Assembly (NCBI GenBank): GCA_021824385.1
Contig: JAKAKU010000136.1
Span: 1 to 8,780, forward strand
Length of the DNA stretch: 8,780 bases
Direction of reading: 5' to 3'
Source of the DNA: a bacterium
GTDB taxonomy: Bacteria; Patescibacteriota; Microgenomatia; UBA8517
Part shown: in pieces, positions 5,759 through 8,780 of the stretch
Position numbering within the stretch: position 1 is the first letter of the stretch
Layout: every line of letters starts with the position of its first letter
The notes under the pieces: generated by a model
Databases searched by the model: none
Told to the model about the DNA's origin: nothing
What the model saw: the letters and a program-made list of their open reading frames with translations, nothing else
Made by a program: the position numbers and the translations under genes

Positions 5759-5940
5759 AGTACAGCTGGTTGAGATCCTCCTTACGCCTGTAGTGAAATG
5801 TGACAGCAACAGCACATTGTTTTCAAGTAAAATTCCGCGAGCCGTAAGTCTATTCTCCTCCTTGTCTCAGCCAGCTGAACTTGTTTTGATTGAGTATCCA
5901 CACGGATACCAAAGCCCCGGCACTGTCCGGGGTTTTATTT
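5759..5940 (+). ncRNA. Candidate structured small RNA with twin anti-SD motifs
   Basis: This gap has no convincing gene but is full of structure. The 5' arm CAGCTGGTTGAGA (5763-5775) pairs with TCTCAGCCAGCTG (5865-5877) over 13 bp, with one G-U. Just inside the stem both strands carry TCCTCCTT (5776-5783 and 5856-5863), pyrimidine-rich and unable to pair with each other. Further in, CTTACG (5781-5786) can pair with CGTAAG (5843-5848), although this uses part of the first motif, and AATGTG (5797-5802) pairs with CACATT (5813-5818). After a linker comes a perfect hairpin GTATCC-ACAC-GGATAC (5894-5909), then a terminator. The closing stem, open bubble and apical stem recall 6S RNA, but the stem-loop part is only about 115 nt and no 6S signature is recognised. 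Alternatives are a trans-acting antisense RNA or a remnant of another RNA gene. The orientation is set by the T-tract of the terminator and the promoter-like boxes. Confidence 0.5.
5911..5940 (+). terminator. Intrinsic terminator, plus-strand orientation
   Basis: CCCCGG (5915-5920) pairs with CCGGGG (5927-5932) around a 6-nt loop. AAAG/TTTT extend it to 10 bp with one G-U. A tract TTTTATTTT follows on the plus strand (5933-5941). Read on the minus strand, the hairpin is followed only by CTTTGG, so it is a poor terminator for the glycosyltransferase gene whose stop lies beside it. It therefore best fits a plus-strand transcript starting in the same gap. Confidence 0.8.
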
Positions 5941-5943
5941 TGT

Positions 5944-7767
5944 CTATTGAGTTGAGTTTGAGCTTACCTGGTATATATTGAGTAAGCTTCCGGTAGAAAG
6001 CGAGTACTCCTTTTTAAGGAAAAAATGCAGTTTCGGTTTTTCAACATGTACTTCTCCAAATGAGCATCCCCAGGGACAACGAACGGTGGCCGTTCCTGTT
6101 ATCGTTTTTTCTCCTACCGGTAAAAGTTTTCCGTCTACCAACACGTCACTGCCTGTTTTATAGCTGTCACCTTCTCGAACAAAACAAACCGTGTTCTCAA
6201 GTGCAACTTCTTTTACAAAGTTACTACAGTTGTGTGTTTCTTCCACATAATTTCTGACTTGAGTGAGTGCCTTTACATTTTTAATGTCTTGTACTCCTGT
6301 TGTGTCTGGAGAGGTAATTACATACGAAGCTGTTCGAAGATATGTTTCTATCGCTTCTCTGTTTGGAAATGCATTTGCATGAAACTCCTGTACTAAAAAG
6401 GCGGGATCTGGCGTAACAACGGTGCTTTTGGTTGGACCATTTACATAGTGGAAAACCTTAAGATAGAGCGAAAGAGTACTTGGGTTGATTGCCTCTGTTT
6501 CGTAAGCTACTACAATATTTCCCGGGTTTCTGGTGACTTCGGCAATAATGCTTGAGTTTGGCCACACTTCCCGATTTGCCTTCTTGGATACGGAATCATG
6601 TATGTCGATAATATTTACCGCCTGAATAACAGGGACGTCTACAGATAAACGCACCCCTTCAAGGATTGGCGGTCGTATTGTTAACACTAAAAAGTAACTC
6701 ATGCAAAGAAAAACAAATACACCTGTAATACCCACCCCGACATTTTTGAACGTGGTAACGAGTCTCTCCAGAAAAAGCGCAACGATAATCATCATAAATG
6801 GAACAAGTGGAATTAGGTACCGCGCGTCTTTATTTTGAATAAAACTAAACGCCAATACCCCAACAACTACTTGTGTGAGTAGTAAGAGTCTTGGTTTTGA
6901 TTTTACTGTGATGAGCGAAACAACCGCGAGTAAAATAAAAAGCGCGATCAATGGAGTTGTAATGTAGTTTGCTATTTTCTGTACATAATAAATGCCGTTT
7001 TGAACGCTAAATAAGTTTGTTGGGTCACCCGTTTCCCCTACTGAATTTACCGTTATTAAAAATCGTAAACTCTGAAAATTGACAATATACCAAGGTGCGG
7101 CTATGAGCAGTCCCACTATTCCCCCAAATACTGTTGGCTTTAGAGCTTTAACAAATTTTTTCCGTCTTATTGTTTGCTGAAGTGCAAAAACAAATGGCAC
7201 AGCTACAAAAACTATTCCGGTCCACTTCGTGAGAATGAGTATTCCAAGGGAAGCGAAAAATAAAAAAGTCCAATACTTTTGAGTCAAATGTACACTTTTT
7301 TGAAGGAGCACTAGTGATAGTAACACCAGGGCTGTAAGCGGAATATCAAGCATCATTCTTCTCGATTCGCTAAAAACAATGGGACAAACAGAAAAGAGTA
7401 TTGTTGCAAAAAGGGCAACTCTTCTACTACTCGTGAGTAACAGCGTATAGCGGTACAGAAAAATAAGGGCACAGACAAAAAATATGGTACCGGTAAATTG
7501 AATAACTTTAAATGAAGGACCAGCGACAAGTATCAAAAGTGCTGTTGTTGTATGCACAAAAATTGGATAGTAATTTGAAGAACGGAGCACATCTAGAAAT
7601 TGGAACGTACGAAGTTTGTCGGCAATATCAAGTGCAATAGTGGTGTGTGCGGCAGCATCCCATGAGGGTGGCTGGTTATTTATATAAATCCATATCGTGT
7701 TTATAGCCACATGAACTGCAATGAGTGCTATCAAGAGTTTAACTTCAAGAGAAAGCATTTTTTTCAT
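5944..7767 (-). CDS. GT39/PMT-like polyprenol-linked glycosyltransferase, membrane protein
   Basis: A 607-aa integral membrane protein of the GT-C fold, resembling the GT39 / ArnT-PMT superfamily. These enzymes use a polyprenyl-phosphate sugar and transfer it to protein or lipid on the outer face of the membrane. About ten or more hydrophobic helices fill residues 8-365. Expected acidic sites: D37 in PPSWDAAAH after the first helix, and D141 in SRRMMLDIPLTA. Also typical are LTKWTG (179-184), APWYIVN (224-230) and NKDARYLIPLVPF (312-324). Residues about 370-607 form a soluble, probably extracytoplasmic domain with four cysteines (C514, C528, C564, C568), the last two in CPWGC. The start has no Shine-Dalgarno sequence; a perfect TATAAT lies 11 nt upstream. 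It is divergent from a secreted Thr/Ser/Pro-rich protein, a plausible acceptor. Sugar and acceptor cannot be read from the sequence. Confidence 0.88.
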   Translation of the reverse strand: MKKMLSLEVKLLIALIAVHVAINTIWIYINNQPPSWDAAAHTTIALDIADKLRTFQFLDVLRSSNYYPIFVHTTTALLILVAGPSFKVIQFTGTIFFVCALIFLYRYTLLLTSSRRVALFATILFSVCPIVFSESRRMMLDIPLTALVLLSLVLLQKSVHLTQKYWTFLFFASLGILILTKWTGIVFVAVPFVFALQQTIRRKKFVKALKPTVFGGIVGLLIAAPWYIVNFQSLRFLITVNSVGETGDPTNLFSVQNGIYYVQKIANYITTPLIALFILLAVVSLITVKSKPRLLLLTQVVVGVLAFSFIQNKDARYLIPLVPFMMIIVALFLERLVTTFKNVGVGITGVFVFLCMSYFLVLTIRPPILEGVRLSVDVPVIQAVNIIDIHDSVSKKANREVWPNSSIIAEVTRNPGNIVVAYETEAINPSTLSLYLKVFHYVNGPTKSTVVTPDPAFLVQEFHANAFPNREAIETYLRTASYVITSPDTTGVQDIKNVKALTQVRNYVEETHNCSNFVKEVALENTVCFVREGDSYKTGSDVLVDGKLLPVGEKTITGTATVRCPWGCSFGEVHVEKPKLHFFLKKEYSLSTGSLLNIYQVSSNSTQ

Positions 7768-7778
7768 ATTTCTAACTC

Positions 7779-7784
7779 ATTATA
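7779..7784 (-). promoter_or_regulatory. Candidate -10 box of the glycosyltransferase gene
   Basis: A perfect TATAAT on the minus strand, 11 nt before the ATG at 7767. Transcription starting near 7772 would leave a leader of about 5 nt, too short for a Shine-Dalgarno sequence, and none is seen. The -35 position is poor. Confidence 0.45.
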
Positions 7785-7803
7785 CTCACATTGTTTTCCC
7801 CTC

Positions 7804-7833
7804 TTGACACGAGTTCTCAAAAATTTCTATTCT
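7804..7833 (+). promoter_or_regulatory. Candidate promoter of the lamin-tail-domain gene
   Basis: A perfect TTGACA (7804-7809), 18 bp, then TATTCT (7828-7833, 4/6). Transcription would start near 7840, about 10 nt before the ATG at 7850. No clear Shine-Dalgarno sequence is present. The 82-bp gap is shared with the divergent glycosyltransferase promoter, so joint control is possible. Confidence 0.4.
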
Positions 7834-7849
7834 GAATTTAACTTAAGAA

Positions 7850-8780
7850 ATGAAGAAGATTTTTTATAAATCACTCTTTACTTTTTTTATTATTTTCTCC
7901 TGTTCTTTCCTTCTTTCTTCTGCCAAATTTGTTTCAGCTGCTGCAACTCATCTGGTGATTTCTCAAGTGCAAGTTGGTGGCAGTAGTGGCAACGGTGGAG
8001 CTGGAAATGAATTTGTAGAGCTTTATAATCCCACAAATAGCGCCATCGATATTACCGGGTGGCGATTGAGAGTTGAAAATTCAACAGGAACTTCTTTTTC
8101 GAATCTGGTCTCAAGTATGTCTGGGTCAATAGCCGCACATCACTATTATTTGGTGGGAAGCCCTGCATACAATGGAAGTGCTGTTGTGGATGCGCCCTAT
8201 TCAGCCAGCTCAAGCGCGATTCCTGCTAATGGAACTATTCTCTTATATAGTGATGCAAGTGTGACTCTTGTTGATAAAGTTGGAATGGGAACTGCAACTG
8301 ATTTTGAAACGACAGCAGCCCCACTTCCTGCAAATGATGGAAGTATTCAGCGAAAACTCGATGACACGAGTGCACACGGACTCGATACCGACAACAACTT
8401 ATCTGATTTTGAAGTATTAGTCATTTCTACTCCTCGAAATTCCACAACAGTTGTTGCCACACCTACTGCTTCTCCAACTGCAAGTCCGACACCCACAAGC
8501 ACACCAACATCGTCACCAACAGGCAGTCCAACGGCGACACCAAGTCCAACACCTACGGCAACAAGCACCCCAACCAGTACCCCTACCCCAACATCAACGT
8601 CGACGAGTTCTCCAACGCCAACTGTTACACCAACAGCCACACCAACACCCACTAGTACTCCCACCGGTGGTCCAGTTATTGGAATATTTAATTTTCCTGA
8701 TGTGAAGATTGTTTGCCGAGTGAACTACAAATTTGTGCATCACCACTGGTTCTTTGGATTCTTCCCACAAATTACCTGCT
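7850..8780 (+). CDS. Secreted lamin-tail-domain protein with Thr/Ser/Pro-rich linker, 3' end outside window
   Basis: The frame is open from the ATG at 7850 to the window end (310 residues visible). An in-frame TAA at 7844-7846 makes this the first possible start. Residues 1-30 are a signal peptide (MKK, a long hydrophobic core, FVSA before AATHLV). Residues about 33-195 match a lamin tail domain, an Ig-like fold common in exported bacterial proteins: [31 protein letters not shown] and a late [13 protein letters not shown]. Residues 204-272 are a linker made almost only of Thr, Pro, Ser and Ala. After it [10 protein letters not shown] and VCRVNYK begin another folded part with aromatic and histidine residues ([11 protein letters not shown]) that is cut off. 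The protein is probably a surface or secreted structural or binding protein; the role is unknown. It is divergent from the GT39-like enzyme, which could modify the linker. Confidence 0.88.
   Translation, partial: MKKIFYKSLFTFFIIFSCSFLLSSAKFVSAAATHLVISQVQVGGSSGNGGAGNEFVELYNPTNSAIDITGWRLRVENSTGTSFSNLVSSMSGSIAAHHYYLVGSPAYNGSAVVDAPYSASSSAIPANGTILLYSDASVTLVDKVGMGTATDFETTAAPLPANDGSIQRKLDDTSAHGLDTDNNLSDFEVLVISTPRNSTTVVATPTASPTASPTPTSTPTSSPTGSPTATPSPTPTATSTPTSTPTPTSTSTSSPTPTVTPTATPTPTSTPTGGPVIGIFNFPDVKIVCRVNYKFVHHHWFFGFFPQITC
8459..8665 (+). repeat. Low-complexity Thr/Pro/Ser-coding repeat
   Basis: About 207 bp of degenerate 6-mer-like units (ACA-CCN, AGT-CCN, ACG-CCA and similar) encode 69 residues that are nearly all T, P, S or A, with two exceptions (one G, one V). 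The codons for the same residues vary, so the stretch is not a fresh tandem duplication but is kept at protein level. The same composition creates long but meaningless open frames on the other strand and in another plus frame. Confidence 0.9.

Noticed and set aside
5770..5870. Minus-strand AAGGAGGA sequences as ribosome-binding sites of small genes
   Set aside because: Neither copy is followed by a start codon at a usable distance with an open frame; they are the complement of the CCTCCTT motifs of the RNA.
5759..5940. tRNA, tmRNA, SRP RNA or RNase P RNA in the structured gap
   Set aside because: No T-loop GTTCGAATC-like sequence, no CCA-type acceptor pairing, no SRP apical loop and no RNase P core motifs on either strand.
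5793..5981. A 62-codon plus-strand frame starting with GTG
   Set aside because: It runs straight through the terminator hairpin and into the 3' end of the glycosyltransferase gene on the other strand, has no ribosome site, and its protein has no family look.
8347..8705. Long open frames on the minus strand (Val/Gly-rich) and in another plus frame (Gln/His/Leu-rich)
   Set aside because: They are by-products of the low-complexity Thr/Pro-coding repeat of the lamin-tail-domain gene; the true frame has a signal peptide and a recognised domain.

Overview
The window looks like a low-to-moderate GC bacterial chromosome segment, most likely from the Patescibacteria/CPR radiation and perhaps a Microgenomates-type genome. 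The basis is a secreted lamin-tail-domain protein with a long Pro/Thr/Ser linker, a GT39-type membrane glycosyltransferase, several very small membrane proteins, compact intergenic gaps and a single full-length GyrA. This is family-level pattern recognition, not a phylogenetic result. The code appears standard: TGA is the stop of the PspC gene and no internal TGA reassignment is needed.

Layout, left to right. (1) Plus strand: the 3' part of a XerC/XerD tyrosine recombinase gene, cut by the window start, then a cytosolic HEXXH (zincin-like) protein of unknown family. (2) Minus strand, convergent with these: gyrA followed 3 nt later by a small alpha/beta-hydrolase-like protein, apparently translationally coupled. 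A candidate gyrA promoter contains an exact 11-bp direct repeat. (3) Minus strand: a group of three small membrane proteins (135 aa with two membrane segments, a 67-aa PspC-domain protein, a 77-aa one-helix protein), closed by a strong intrinsic terminator just before gyrA. (4) Plus strand, in the 229-bp gap between the 135-aa gene and the glycosyltransferase: a candidate structured non-coding RNA of about 180 nt with a promoter, a 13-bp closing stem, two copies of CCTCCTT (anti-Shine-Dalgarno-like) facing each other in an internal loop, a perfect 6-bp hairpin and a terminator hairpin with a T-tract. (5) Minus strand: a 607-aa GT39/PMT-like glycosyltransferase. Divergent from it, on the plus strand and running off the window end, is the secreted lamin-tail-domain protein.

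How the parts may work together. Regions 3 to 5 look devoted to the cell envelope. The glycosyltransferase and the Thr/Ser/Pro-rich secreted protein share an 82-bp divergent promoter region, which suggests an enzyme-substrate pair, though nothing in the sequence proves it.

A recurring theme is translation initiation. Several first-of-transcript genes have a -10-like box 5 to 12 nt before the ATG and no Shine-Dalgarno sequence (leaderless or nearly so), whereas downstream genes have good Shine-Dalgarno sequences, one of them a 9-nt perfect match to the usual 16S tail. The candidate RNA with two anti-Shine-Dalgarno-like motifs is the best candidate here for something not previously described.
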